DNA of 64,000 nucleotides, from positions 9,470,907 through 9,534,906 of the forward strand of contig JAKSZT010053769.1 in NCBI GenBank assembly GCA_026826555.1, read 5' to 3'. Source of the stretch: Tolypeutes matacus. Lineage: Eukaryota; Chordata; Mammalia; Cingulata; Chlamyphoridae. The notes under the pieces are model-generated. The model was not told the DNA's origin. It saw nothing but the letters and a program-made list of their open reading frames with translations, and did not search any database. A program made the translations under genes and the position numbers. The stretch's first letter is position 1; the number at the start of each line of letters is the position of its first letter. Below are positions 1 through 10,969 of this stretch, piece by piece.

Positions 1-1791
1 GGATACAAAGAATTCTTCTTCATGGCCAGACAGTCAATGAGCATTCCTTGAGGCACTGCCAAGGGTGGTGCATCCTGCCTCGTTGACCAAAGGGTCTTGT
101 AGATCTCACTGTGGTTTATTTACAGAGGCCTACCCCTCTACCACCACTATGGGTGCTGAGATGTTGACAGATGATGAGGGCAGATGGTAATAATCAGAGC
201 TGAAAATGGTGTCACAAAGGAGGATTTCCAAGGCCTTTTGGGGGGTGGTAACATCTTTTGTAAAGTCCCGGTAGGTTGGCATGAGTGTAAAGGCAAGGGT
301 GGTAGAGGACATGGTGATGAGTTAGAGCTATTAAAGCCCACTCAGCGCTCTAAAAATTGATAATGGAAGGCTTCTGCTATAAGCCCTCATTCACAGCCCT
401 AACTCAGAGGCAGCCTGTCCCCATTAGACCTATATCTCTCAGAGGAAAAGCTGATGCCTTCTTAAGTGGCTGATGGTAAAAGGTGCCCCTTATTTTACTC
501 CTGGAGGCACTAGGGTGCAAGCAGACCTAGTTAACCCACCTTGCCCTGATGTAATCACTAAGAGCACCTCCTCTCACTCTTACAAGTGTCCTGGTTTTGA
601 TAGTAAGTTATATGGTCACCCCAGTAAAAACTGAGACCTTGACAAGGACTTGATGCTATGTCCTCACATTGGGCCTTAAGAGAGAATTTGAAATTAGCTG
701 TTACCTTTGAGAGCCTGGTTAATCTGAAGCTAGGAAGAATCACTCCATTATTAATGATAACTGAGGACTTTCTATGTTTTAACAAAATGAATTCTCTGTC
801 AAGGTTTTATGAGGTGTCTGCTCTTTGCTGGGACATTGTTTGAAGCTTGCTTGTTGTGCAGGTTGTCTGGTATATGGCAGGGGGCGGGGGAGGGAAGGAG
901 GCAGGCAGGAGCGGAGTGCTCCCCTTTCCAAGCCAAGTATCCAGAGAGGGCTCCTGTTCTAACTCACACAAAAGCACTGTGTGGCTAATGGTGGCCCCTC
1001 GTATGGTCCTTCACACAGAAAATCATACATTTTGTAGAGGAGTCACAATAAACATACCACAACCATCAGTAAACCATATAAGAAAATATACAATTAAGTG
1101 CTAAATTTTGAATGTCTGACACGATGACCAATCAATAAATGCTGAATGAGTGATATCAACTACACTAAGTATGTTATGGTTCCAGAGAAGGGGACATCAG
1201 CAAAAGTGAGAGTAGAATGGAATGTTTTAATGAACATTAAAGTTCATTGGATTGAGGAAGGGGATGATTTACAGGGTCAGGGCTGGGTGGGGAAAGGACC
1301 ACTCCCTTGCAGAAGAATAAGTGGATGCAGTAGTTCTGTCTGCACAAAAGGCTAACATCTGAGAGGAATCAGACACAAGACTTCCACTATCTTCCTAAAA
1401 AATAAATACAGGGGTCCATTTCCCCTGTAGCACTATACACAATTTTCCCAATAGAAAAAATATCTCTTTGATTGCCCAGTGTAAGGGAAAGGAGTGGTGT
1501 GTAAATTTTAGACTCATCTTAGCTATTACTAGTATTTAAGTCATTGACCTTTTTAACCTGAGTATTTAGATGGGAGCACTGTTGTGGTTTGCCTCCCCAC
1601 AAACAGCAAACCCTTTACCTATAGCTCTGAATATATTTAGAGCATTTGAATTCTTTGAGGTGATGGAAGAGGGTTGACAAAATTTCTCATGGCCATGAGG
1701 AACCAATACTGAGTGTAGATACGTGGAAATGACACTGGCCACAAACTCAGATGCCTCCAGAGGCTGGGCAGCTGCGTGTAGGAGTGAAGCT
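1..1791. other. Unique intergenic sequence, nothing recognised
   Basis: I find no exon with splice sites, no full repeat and no RNA gene. Short open frames here look like chance. Confidence 0.5.
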
Positions 1792-1798
1792 CACCAGG

Positions 1799-1831
1799 TA
1801 TGAAAAAAAAAAAAAAAAAAAAAAAAAAAAA
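1799..1831 (+). repeat. Poly(A) insertion, almost nothing but a tail
   Basis: TATG followed by 29 consecutive A residues (1803-1831), flanked by the direct repeat CACCAGG at 1792-1798 and 1832-1838. It looks like a retroposition event truncated to its tail, with a short target-site duplication. A chance 7-mer flanking an expanded A tract is the alternative. Confidence 0.5.
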
Positions 1832-1984
1832 CACCAGGAAACGCTGTAGGTTTCTGTCTCCTGGACAACGTGGTCCTCTTAACATGGCCAAACAAATCAT
1901 CTGTGGACTGAATTAAGACGCTGCCTACCACTTTGCAACAACTCTGAGACCAAATAGCTGAGAATGCATGGAAGTTTCACTAGA

Positions 1985-2095
1985 ATAGAAGCTCTATGAG
2001 ACAGGGATCTTTGTTCTCTGATGTATCCCAAGCACCTAGAACAGTTGTTAGCACATGGTAGACACTCAATAAATGTTTGTTGAGTGAATGACTAG
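1985..2095 (+). repeat. LINE L2 3' end
   Basis: The sequence follows the L2 tail pattern: 'aagctc..tgag..cagggatc..tttgt' then 'cccaagcacctagaacagt', 'agcacatggtagacactcaa' and 'taaatgtttgttgagtgaat'. It is old and diverged. Confidence 0.75.
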
Positions 2096-2099
2096 TCTC

Positions 2100-4385
2100 T
2101 GTCCAAGAGACATTTTGTATTTATTATTTGAAAAGAACTTGGTAAGCCACACTTTTAATTTTCAAATGAAAATCTCACCTCTCAGAAGGTGAGACTTTTG
2201 CCTTATTACCATCATGAACTAACATGAGTGACAGAATCCAACAATAAGCATTTCAAAAACTTAGCAGGGAACCATCTACATTGGAAAAATTAATCTCAAC
2301 ACTGACATGCATTCATTGACATCTGTAATAAGAAAAATATCAAGTATACTTATTCCTGAAAAACTGATCTGAAAACGTGCCTTTGTACTGACATAAGGAG
2401 ACTTAGAAAATAATATCAAAAATTGGGAAATTTTCAGAAACTTCCCAGAATGGTTCTCTGGCATCAAGATGGAAGTCGTTGCGCACCTCAAGCCTCTCTT
2501 CTGTACAGCCTTCCCCACTGTGACAGCTGCATTTGGAGCTTGATTGTATACAAATGTTTAGACTGCTTCATTGAAGGGCTGGGGGGAGGCTTGGAGGCTT
2601 GGAGGAAAACAAGGAAATCCCCTCTGTGACTGGGGAGGCCACTTAGAGTCAGTGGGAAGTTAATTGACTTTTTGACTAGTTGGGGGCATTTGCTACAGCC
2701 TAAGGAGAAACTATTTTAACGGCACTGCAGTCTGTACCTGCATGCGTCGATTTGAACAATTTAGAGGAAAAATACTTCACTTTCATTCTCTTCTTTGATT
2801 CTCCATCTGCAGGAATGTCCTAACAGAGAAGCCTATGCCTCAAAATTTCAGAGACTTTAAGGGCTGAGGGAAGGGTGTCAGTAACAATATTACCCCATGT
2901 GGACAAGGGATAAACAGGGACACTCTCTCCTCTCTGTCTCTCTGTCCCTCTTTGACTCTGTCGCTCTGTCTTTCTCTCTTTCTCTTTAGCAACCACAGAA
3001 AAAGATGAGCCAACTGGGCCCACTAACATTTTCCTAGCCTTTAAAGAACAAGCTCTACAGCTCATACCTGATATTAGCATAGGATCATGGGGTACTCTCT
3101 TCTTTTACAAATTTGATAGGCCAAGGTATTGATAATTATCAGAGTTCATGAGTTTTATGCATCTCTGACTGGCTATATCAAGAGTATTATAGTTTTACTG
3201 AAAGTAACAAGTGGACAGAGACTTTCATGTGACTTAGAGAGAGATGTGTCTGTTAGTTAATACCACACAGAGGAAGACAATTGAACAGTTTTGCAGACTT
3301 AGTCCGGCATATCCCCCCAATGGTTAAAGAAAATGGCATCTCTGTAAGAAGGCTTGCAATACATGAAAAGAGCAGATGCAAAATTGGATAAAATCGTCCC
3401 CAGCGTCTTCTCAGTACTTGCCCAGCATGGTGCCTGCATGTGGGACCCCAAAAATTGTTTACTACAAGAACGAGGAAATTATTTGAGTGATGCAAAATAC
3501 ATTGGGAAAAATATACTAAATGGAAAGTGCCCATGTTGTACCAGTGTTTTTCTACCTCTTTTTACTTTTCTGTGCTCCATAAATTCTCTACACTAAGCAC
3601 GTATGCCTTCATACCTCAAAAGAAAAAAAGTACAAAAATAAACAAGGTTTCCTAGTTTTCTAGTTCCTCGGATCCCCTCATCTGAAAGCTGAATGCTGTT
3701 TTCCTTTTGTTTGCAATTGCTTTCTTATTTCACTCCATGCAAGGCATTTTTTTCCAATAATGAAAATATAACTGTAAGAAAATAGTAAGATGCCCTTTTG
3801 CTTGGAAAATTTTTCAACTAAGCAAGTTAAGAAAGAACTTATTGGAAAATTACAACTGGGCTTAGTAACAACCTAATAGGAGCAAAGAAGTAAACCAGAA
3901 AAATCTGTCCACAGAATAGGAAAGAGCAATGACTTTTTAGCTTAGAGATGTTCCTCTGCCATGTGCTTCGCTGTCATTGTGGAACAAAATCTGAGAGGGC
4001 TGATGAAAATTTTGCAAGCTGGCTAATATTTGCTGTGCATTAATTTGTACTCTTTCATTCCTTCACTCATGCATGTCACCACGTGTGTATCAGTCACGGT
4101 ACTACCGTATGAGGCTGGTTGAGGGTCAGGCCAAACTTGTGGCAAATAAGAGATTCCTGGAATTCTTCCAGTCTTAAAAGTCTTTGCAAACACCACTGAT
4201 TCTTATTCAAATGGAAAGAATCTTAATCACAAAAACAGAGAACAGCTTCTGCAGGATCTGGGGATCAAGGCTGTATCTCAAGGTACTTGAGGGAGAGAAT
4301 ATTCTGCTAGTGATAATGTCTTTCATTTGTTTAACATAATCCATTTATATTTGCAGAACAATTTTCAAAGCCCTTTCACAACTTA
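2100..4385. other. Unique intergenic sequence with a CT-rich tract
   Basis: No gene is recognised. A CT-rich low-complexity tract lies at about 2925-2990. The remainder shows no repeat hallmark I can name. Confidence 0.45.
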
Positions 4386-4389
4386 AATC

Positions 4390-4560
4390 ATTATACTCTC
4401 CTTAACTAATCTTTGAAGCAAGCATGGCAGACGCCATTGTCCCCTTTTAGAGATGGGTAAACTGAGGCCCCAAATGATGTAACAACTTACCTAGGTTTAT
4501 ACTGCTTCCTCACAGGCAAGGAAGGCAGACCTGACACTGCATTCAACTTCCTTTCAACAT
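4390..4560 (-). repeat. MIR SINE
   Basis: The reverse-orientation MIR core is visible: 'agatgggtaaactgaggccc' followed by 'aacttacctaggtttatact' and a diverged end. Typical ancient mammalian MIR. Confidence 0.6.
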
Positions 4561-6524
4561 GCCACACGACCTTTATATGCCCTGTAGAAATTTAAAACCC
4601 CAAAAGAAAAAGCTGAATGCCCACACCCATGGCCCTGAGCTGCTTTAAAAGTCATTAACTTGGGTGAACAGTCCCCAGCAACAGATCCAAGTTGACATGC
4701 ACACGGGCAAGTAATTTTCTGTTAGACATCATCATCATTAGCTTTCTACAATTAAAATTCTCGTCCCTTTAGTCCAGAAAAGCCGAAGGAGAAGCTGTGC
4801 AGGTAGTTCTGATCCAAATTTCGCAGATCCAGGACGTTTGGTTTTTCCATCTAAAGTTCAGCAGAGCATATGCGTAATGGGCTGTGGAGGGGCACTGAAT
4901 CCCTGACCCGTTTGAGATGTGCCAACCACCCCAGTTTGTCGTGATCAGATGGTCTTCTGGTGGCCGCAGCTTTCAGGCAATTACCCGTGGCCACTCAGTG
5001 ACAGTATTAGGAAAGTTAAGTCGGGATTGTCCCCAACTCCTAATTTACCTCTCAATAAAAACTGAAAGTTAAAAAACTGGCTTGGCTGCAGCCTCTAAGT
5101 GTTTTTGAAAGACACAGCTGGGGCAGGTGGGTGTGCAGAAAGCCATCTGAGCGAGAGAACTCGGATGAGCTGGAGATGCTGGGGGAGGACTTGGAGACAG
5201 CCTCGAGAGCTGTTTTTGCAGGGGGCAAAGGAACTAACCGTTCTGAGAGGGGGAAATGGACAATTTGTCTTCATCCAGAGAGTGCCTCTATTTATGGATG
5301 ATCTGAACTAGAGCCCGGGGGTCTCTGCCCATTTCAAGGGTGTTTTTTCCATTTTCTTTGATAGTTGATCTTAGACCCTGAGTCTTCAAGACCAAAACTT
5401 AGGGCGATATTTTGTAACACCAGGAAATTCTCATTTCACACGTGGCTGTTGCGGATGCCTTAACTAAAGCAAAGAAGGTCAACTTTACCTTAATTTTTAA
5501 GCCTGTAGGTTGCTGATTTGTTTTAAAATTATTTGTAATCTAAAGACTTTATATAGGCTATAATGAAAAGAAAAAAATTTAAAAAGGAAGGTGGGGAGAG
5601 AAAGTCAGCCGTAGAACCCCACCCTAACTTTCACTTTTCCATCCTTACTTTATTTCAGGGAATTTTTAAAATGAAAATTTCCATTAAAGATATTGAATAT
5701 TTCATGTTCTTGGCCCTCAGCTCTACAATAACAAGGAAGTGGCTGACTTGTGTATGGGGACTATTGTTTTAAACATGAGCAAACACCAGAAGGGTCCCAG
5801 AAAATTTCAGCTGGCAAATATTTAGCCTCTTTCCCACCCTACAGCATCGAACGTTCTCCTACCTCCTTGGCTCTGTTCCAAGAATTCTTGACATCGAAAA
5901 TTAGCTCAGCTCCTTATAATTTAAGCAATACTTAATTTAAACAAATGGTTCAGTTACCATCTGGCAACGGCCTGGCAGAGAGTTAGAAAAACCCTCTAAA
6001 ATGTTTAGTCTGTTTTACTCTACATTTTCCTAATATTTTGCTTTATGTGTCTCTTTCTAGTTAGCAGCTATTACTGGGTCTTATCTTTCTCTTTGCCCAC
6101 TTTCACCTGTTTAGCCTGAACTTCCATACTTCTTCCTTCTCTCTCCAGCTTCCCCTTTCTTTTGAGCTACTTCTTCCTTCCCTTCCCTGTTGAGTAGTGC
6201 TGTGGTGTGCAGCACACACCCGTGGGCTTTAGGAAAGTTCTTACAGGAAGTGTTGCCCACCTGTTTGTGTCCATCCTGGATGACAAAATCATAATGGTTA
6301 GATGGGAATAGATTAAAAAATGATTATTTAGAATGAGAAATGAAACGACAAATTACAATTTTTAAAAACTGACAAATATCATAGACATTGCAAAAGCCAA
6401 AGACATACAGTATATATCATGTATATATTTTTCCATATATTGATAAATATATTACTATATCTCATATATAGTAATTGGTTCTGCCACTATATTTTCCTAC
6501 ATTTTGCCTGAACACTCTTTATAT
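4561..6524. other. Unique intergenic sequence with an AT-rich patch
   Basis: No exon is supported. An AT-rich, partly palindromic patch lies at about 6400-6480, rich in TATATA. Nothing else is recognised. Confidence 0.45.
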
Positions 6525-6536
6525 GTGATGATTCTT

Positions 6537-6628
6537 TTTTTTTTTTTACCGGGAGGTCCCGGGGATCGAACCCAGGTCCCTCCATATGGGAGACGGACGC
6601 CCAACCAGTTGAGCCACATCCGACCCCT
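6537..6628 (-). mobile_element. DAS-type tRNA-derived SINE
   Basis: On the minus strand it is a tRNA-like unit with A-box and B-box-like sequence (GGTTCGATC in reverse) and a terminal A tail, seen as the T run after 6536. It is flanked by the perfect 12-base direct repeat GTGATGATTCTT (6525-6536 and 6629-6640), which marks the insertion exactly. DAS SINEs are typical of armadillos and relatives and were mobilised by L1. The clean duplication argues for fairly recent insertion. Confidence 0.9.
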
Positions 6629-6640
6629 GTGATGATTCTT

Positions 6641-7341
6641 ATAACATCATTTTAAATAGAAATATAGTGTCTCCTCCAGCATGTTTGATTGAAATTTGTT
6701 TTTCACCATTGATAATGTTATTGACGTAAAGTTTTACAATGCATTATCCTTAATATCATGTAAAGTTTTAGGGTTCTTGTCAAATTTGGGAAAACCTCCA
6801 TTAAATTTTTTTTCATATGTAAGTGTTAAGATTTTAGGGTAGTAACTAATTTAAATACTATAAATTGAAGACATTTATTAATCAGTTTATCACAGATGTC
6901 CTTGTTGCAGCATTCCATTATGAGATATTTTAGTTTTTAATTTCCAACAAGATAGAGCTGCCTTGACCTAGCATCATTGAGAACTGAATACTCCATCTAT
7001 AATACTACATTCATGATTGGACAAGCTTTACTCAGGCCAGCTTCTGGTTTGTAGCTTTTGAACCTCACTTCTCCTCCCTGACATTCTCTGGTGTTCGCCA
7101 GGTGAAGCAGCACGGTGCACTTTTCATAAAAACCTGTCCCACACTGGGACAACGAGCATAACTTAGCATAACTCATTTCTACATGAAATAATCAGGAACC
7201 AAATAAATATATCCCATGAAACCCAAACCAAGTGTATCCACAATTCAACTTTCCCTTAGCTGATCCTAAAATGCTGTGGCCATTCTACTCCAATGCCACT
7301 AGATGCAAGAAGTCATTAGAAGGAAAGCTGAAGTGTAAAAG
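6641..7341. other. Unique intergenic sequence
   Basis: AT-rich sequence; nothing recognised on either strand. Confidence 0.45.
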
Positions 7342-7353
7342 GACACTGGTTTT

Positions 7354-7561
7354 AGGGGAGCAGATGTAGCTCAAGTGCTTGAGCGCCTGCTTCCCATGTA
7401 TAAGGTCCTGGGTTCGATCTCCAGTACCTCCCAAAACCAACATATGAAAAAACCAACTCTCATTGGGGAACAGATGTAGATCAGTGGTTGAGTGCCTGCT
7501 TCCCATGGACGAGGTGCTAGGTTCAATCCCTGGTACCTCCTTTAAAAAAAAAAAAAACAAA
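7354..7561 (+). mobile_element. Dimeric DAS SINE (two tRNA-like units)
   Basis: Two tRNA-related monomers stand head to tail. The first begins GGGGAGCAGATGTAGCTCAA at about 7356. The second begins GGGGAACAGATGTAGATCAG at about 7466. They are joined by a short A-rich linker and end in an A tail. Each keeps a B-box-like GGTTCRATC. The flanks ACACTGGTTTT (about 7343-7353 and 7563-7573) form the target-site duplication of the whole unit, so it inserted as a dimer. Confidence 0.88.
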
Positions 7562-7573
7562 GACACTGGTTTT

Positions 7574-8984
7574 GAAAAGATTACAGTTAGAATATCTTAG
7601 TTTTTAAAATTTTACAAAAACACATGACCATGTGAACACATTCCTTGGTCATGTGTCCATTTGCATGGACAGTACCATGCAAATGAGTATCTCTGTACCT
7701 TAAGCTTTAATAGCTTCAGTATAAATCGGCTTCTACTACAGAAAAATTTAACAGTTTGCTTTTGAAGAATGTAATTAGAACTACATTTAGTTGCTTCTAC
7801 ATATTTGTGTAGATAAAAATTATAATATCTGTACAGTAGTTGTGCAGATATAGCTAGTGAGTAACATTTCAGGCCCATGGACTATGAGGATCACATGGGA
7901 TGGGGGGTGTCAAAAGGGGCACTGGTTAAATCAAGGAACTGTGAGGCAGAGCTGAGCTGATGCGGGAGCACATGGGAATCAGCTTGGGTTCTGACCTCAG
8001 GCAATTCCAGCATTGCCTTGCACTTCTTAGGAATCCTTCTTCCAACACTGCCCGAGATATTGAGACAACCACCATCTGATCCTTGGTAAGCTCCCTCTTT
8101 TTGGACAAGACAAACCAACAAACCAAACCACAAGCACACTTCCTCTTTTATCCCACCCAAGAACCTCATCTGTTCTTTGCCAAATCCATCAACCCAGCTG
8201 ATAGGGGAAGGAAAAGTTCTTTTGTTGTTGATATTTACTGAGTGGGAAGGCACTTTAACCTTGGCTCTGGGATCCATTTGTATTAGACATGCCCTTTTAA
8301 CATTTGTTCTCATGTCAATCATATGTGTCTCTGCCCTAAGAAACCAGCAAAATCTCTTCCACAGCAGGTTGGGGGACACAGGCCCATCCAGGATGGATCC
8401 TCACTGGCCCATGACACAAACATACAGATGGGGGAAATCTGCACTCCTTAGCTCAGACAAGCCTGCTGTCTTCCTTCAGAAATTGAATCCTTTGTGTTTT
8501 GACCCTAGAGAGCAGAAGGTGAATCCTACTGACTGGAGAATAACTCTTGCCAGAGTTTGAAATGCAAGCAATTGGTCATGTTTCTTCACCCACACCCACC
8601 TCCCTCAGAGCCAAGCAGCTTCCTAGAGAACATCCTTCATTATCTTCCAGGCAACAGTAGTTTCTTTCTACTGTGCTGTTTAACCACTAAATCTTTCCTT
8701 TTTGATGAGAATAACTCTGCTGAGGTTAATTGCTGAACTTTATGAGACTTATATACTGTAGGACAAGCCATTGGTGGTATAACGGAAGAGATTTTGTATT
8801 TTTGGAAATTTCTACTAGAAGAATTTTGAGATCCCTCTGAATTTTGGTTTTGTGATTTTAAGGTTTAGAGATGTGTTTCCACTGTACCTCTGATTTGGAA
8901 ATGTTGAAAATACATATTGAATTATATATAAATATATGTGAAGGTGGATGGTATACAAGGAAATGTTGGTGTTAATTTTTTTGC
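7574..8984. other. Unique intergenic sequence
   Basis: Open frames of 127 and 162 codons overlap on opposite strands here (about 7890-8560). Neither has recognised domains or bracketing splice sites, so I call neither a gene. No repeat is recognised. Confidence 0.45.
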
Positions 8985-9879
8985 ATTAAAAATACACGAA
9001 GAGGTGGATTGTGGAAAGATGGTGGGGTAGAAAGGTTCAGGAGTCAGTCCCTCCACCAAAACAATTATTGAACTGGCAGGGGCTGTCTGAATCAAATATT
9101 TTGGAACTCTGGTTCTAGTGGAACACTTGTAACATCCAGGGAAGAGATAAACTAAGAGGCCAGTAAATTGTCATAAATATTAGTGAATTGCACCTTCCAT
9201 GTCACAGCTACAATTTGTCATCTCCCAACTGCGTGGCAGGCAGCGATGGAGACCGCAGCCTTGGTTCCTGGTACAGCTTGCTGGTGCCAGAGTGGGCTAT
9301 AAGGACCTAATCCTCCAAAATCTAGGGGTGTGTGCTCTGATATTTGATCACTGCTTTTGATAAGCAAGGGCTGGTGCTGAGGGTGGCCATAGTTTCACCT
9401 CTCAGGCAAAAATGGCAGAAGAAACTTTAAGAGGCAGTACCGCATTTATTTTATTTTCCTTTTCTAGTTCCTCACTTGGAAGCAAAAATAGTTTTGAAAA
9501 GTCATAGATTGATGTCTCCAGCCCTCAACAAGACAAAAGAACCTAGCAGTTTCCAGAGTTATAACAACATGATATTCAGACTATCCAATTCTCAACAAAA
9601 AAATTACAAAACACACAAAGAAACAGGAAATATGGTCCACTTAAAGGAAAACAGAATTTGCCAGAAATCATCCCTGAGGAAGCTCATACATTGGAACTAT
9701 TAGTCAAGGCCTTTAAATAAATGGTCAAATATGTTCAATAAACTAAAGAAATTCATATACAACAAACTAAAAGAAATTAGGAAAACATTGACTAAACAAA
9801 AATAAAGACATAGATTTTATATAAAGAAGCTAAACAAAAAGTTTGGACCTGCAAAGTAAAGCAATTGGAATAAAAAACT

Positions 9880-10450
9880 CACTAGAGAGATTCAGCAGCA
9901 GATTTGAATAGACAGAAAAAATAATCAGCGAACTTGAAGACAAGAAAATGGTACACATTCAAGCATACCAACATAGGCATCAGCATCACTGGAGTCCCAG
10001 GACAAAAGAGAGACAAAGAAGCAGAAAATGTATTTGAAGAAATAATGGCTGGAAACTCCCCAAATCTGATGAAAGACATGAATATACACATGCAAGAAGT
10101 TCAATGAGGATAGACCCTAAGATATCAACATCAAGACATAACATATATAACATAGTGAAAATTGTCAAAATCCAAAGACAAAGAGAGAATTTTGAAAGCA
10201 AAGAAAAAAAGTGACTTGTCACATATAAGGGATACCTAATAAGATTAACAACATATTTCCCATCAGAAACCAGGGAGGCCAGAAGACAGTGGCATGCCAC
10301 ATTTAAAGTCTTTAGAGGAAGAAAACTGTCAATCAAGAATTCTCTATCTTGCAAATTGTTTCTTCAAAAATGAAAGCGAAATTAAGACATTTACAGATAC
10401 ACAGAAGCTGAAAGAGTTTTAGCAGAAAACTGCCATACAAGGAATGCTAA
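9880..10450 (+). pseudogene. L1 ORF1 remnant
   Basis: It resembles the L1 RNA-binding ORF1 protein in pieces. An acidic coiled-coil-like stretch at about 9885-10060 is followed by a region around 10060-10400 that matches the usual 'ENFPNLxK..NIHIQEAQ' style C-terminal domain when frames are changed. No long open frame remains on the plus strand. It is inactive. Confidence 0.7.
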
Positions 10451-10969
10451 GTGGAGTCTTTCAGGCTGAAATAAAAGAATGCTAGACAATAACTCAAAGC
10501 CATTAGAAGACATAAAGAGCACTGGTAAAGGTACTACATAGGTAAATAAAATCCCTGTTTTATTGTACTTTTGATTTGTAACAGCTTTATCCTCTCATAT
10601 GACTTAACAAGCAAATGTATAAAACAATAATTAAAATTCTATGTTAATGGACATACACTGTATAAAGATGTTATCTGAGATTAACAATATAAAGGGAGAA
10701 TAGAGATAAACATGAGTAGAGTTTTTATTATACCAACACTAGGTTGGTACTAGCTGAAATAGGTTGTTATTAGTTTTGATGTTAATTGTAATTACAAAGA
10801 TAAGCATTAAGAAAATAACTAAAAATAAAGAGAAAGAAGGGACTCAAGATGGTAAATTACAAAAAAGCAACTAAATATAAAAGAGAGGAAGTAATGGAGT
10901 AATTGAGGAACAAAAAAACATACACGACAAACAGAAAACGAACAGCTAAATATCAGAAGTAAATCATTC

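Noticed and set aside
2925..2990. CT-rich tract as a polypyrimidine/splice region
   Set aside because: Low-complexity tract without a following exon.
6537..6628. Functional tRNA gene
   Set aside because: A-box and B-box sequences come from a DAS SINE with an A tail and target-site duplication. The same applies to the other tRNA-like units at 7354, 26194, 50667, 56790 and 62258.
7891..8379. 162-codon minus-strand frame facing a 127-codon plus-strand frame
   Set aside because: Mutually antisense, no domains, no bracketing splice sites. Treated as chance.
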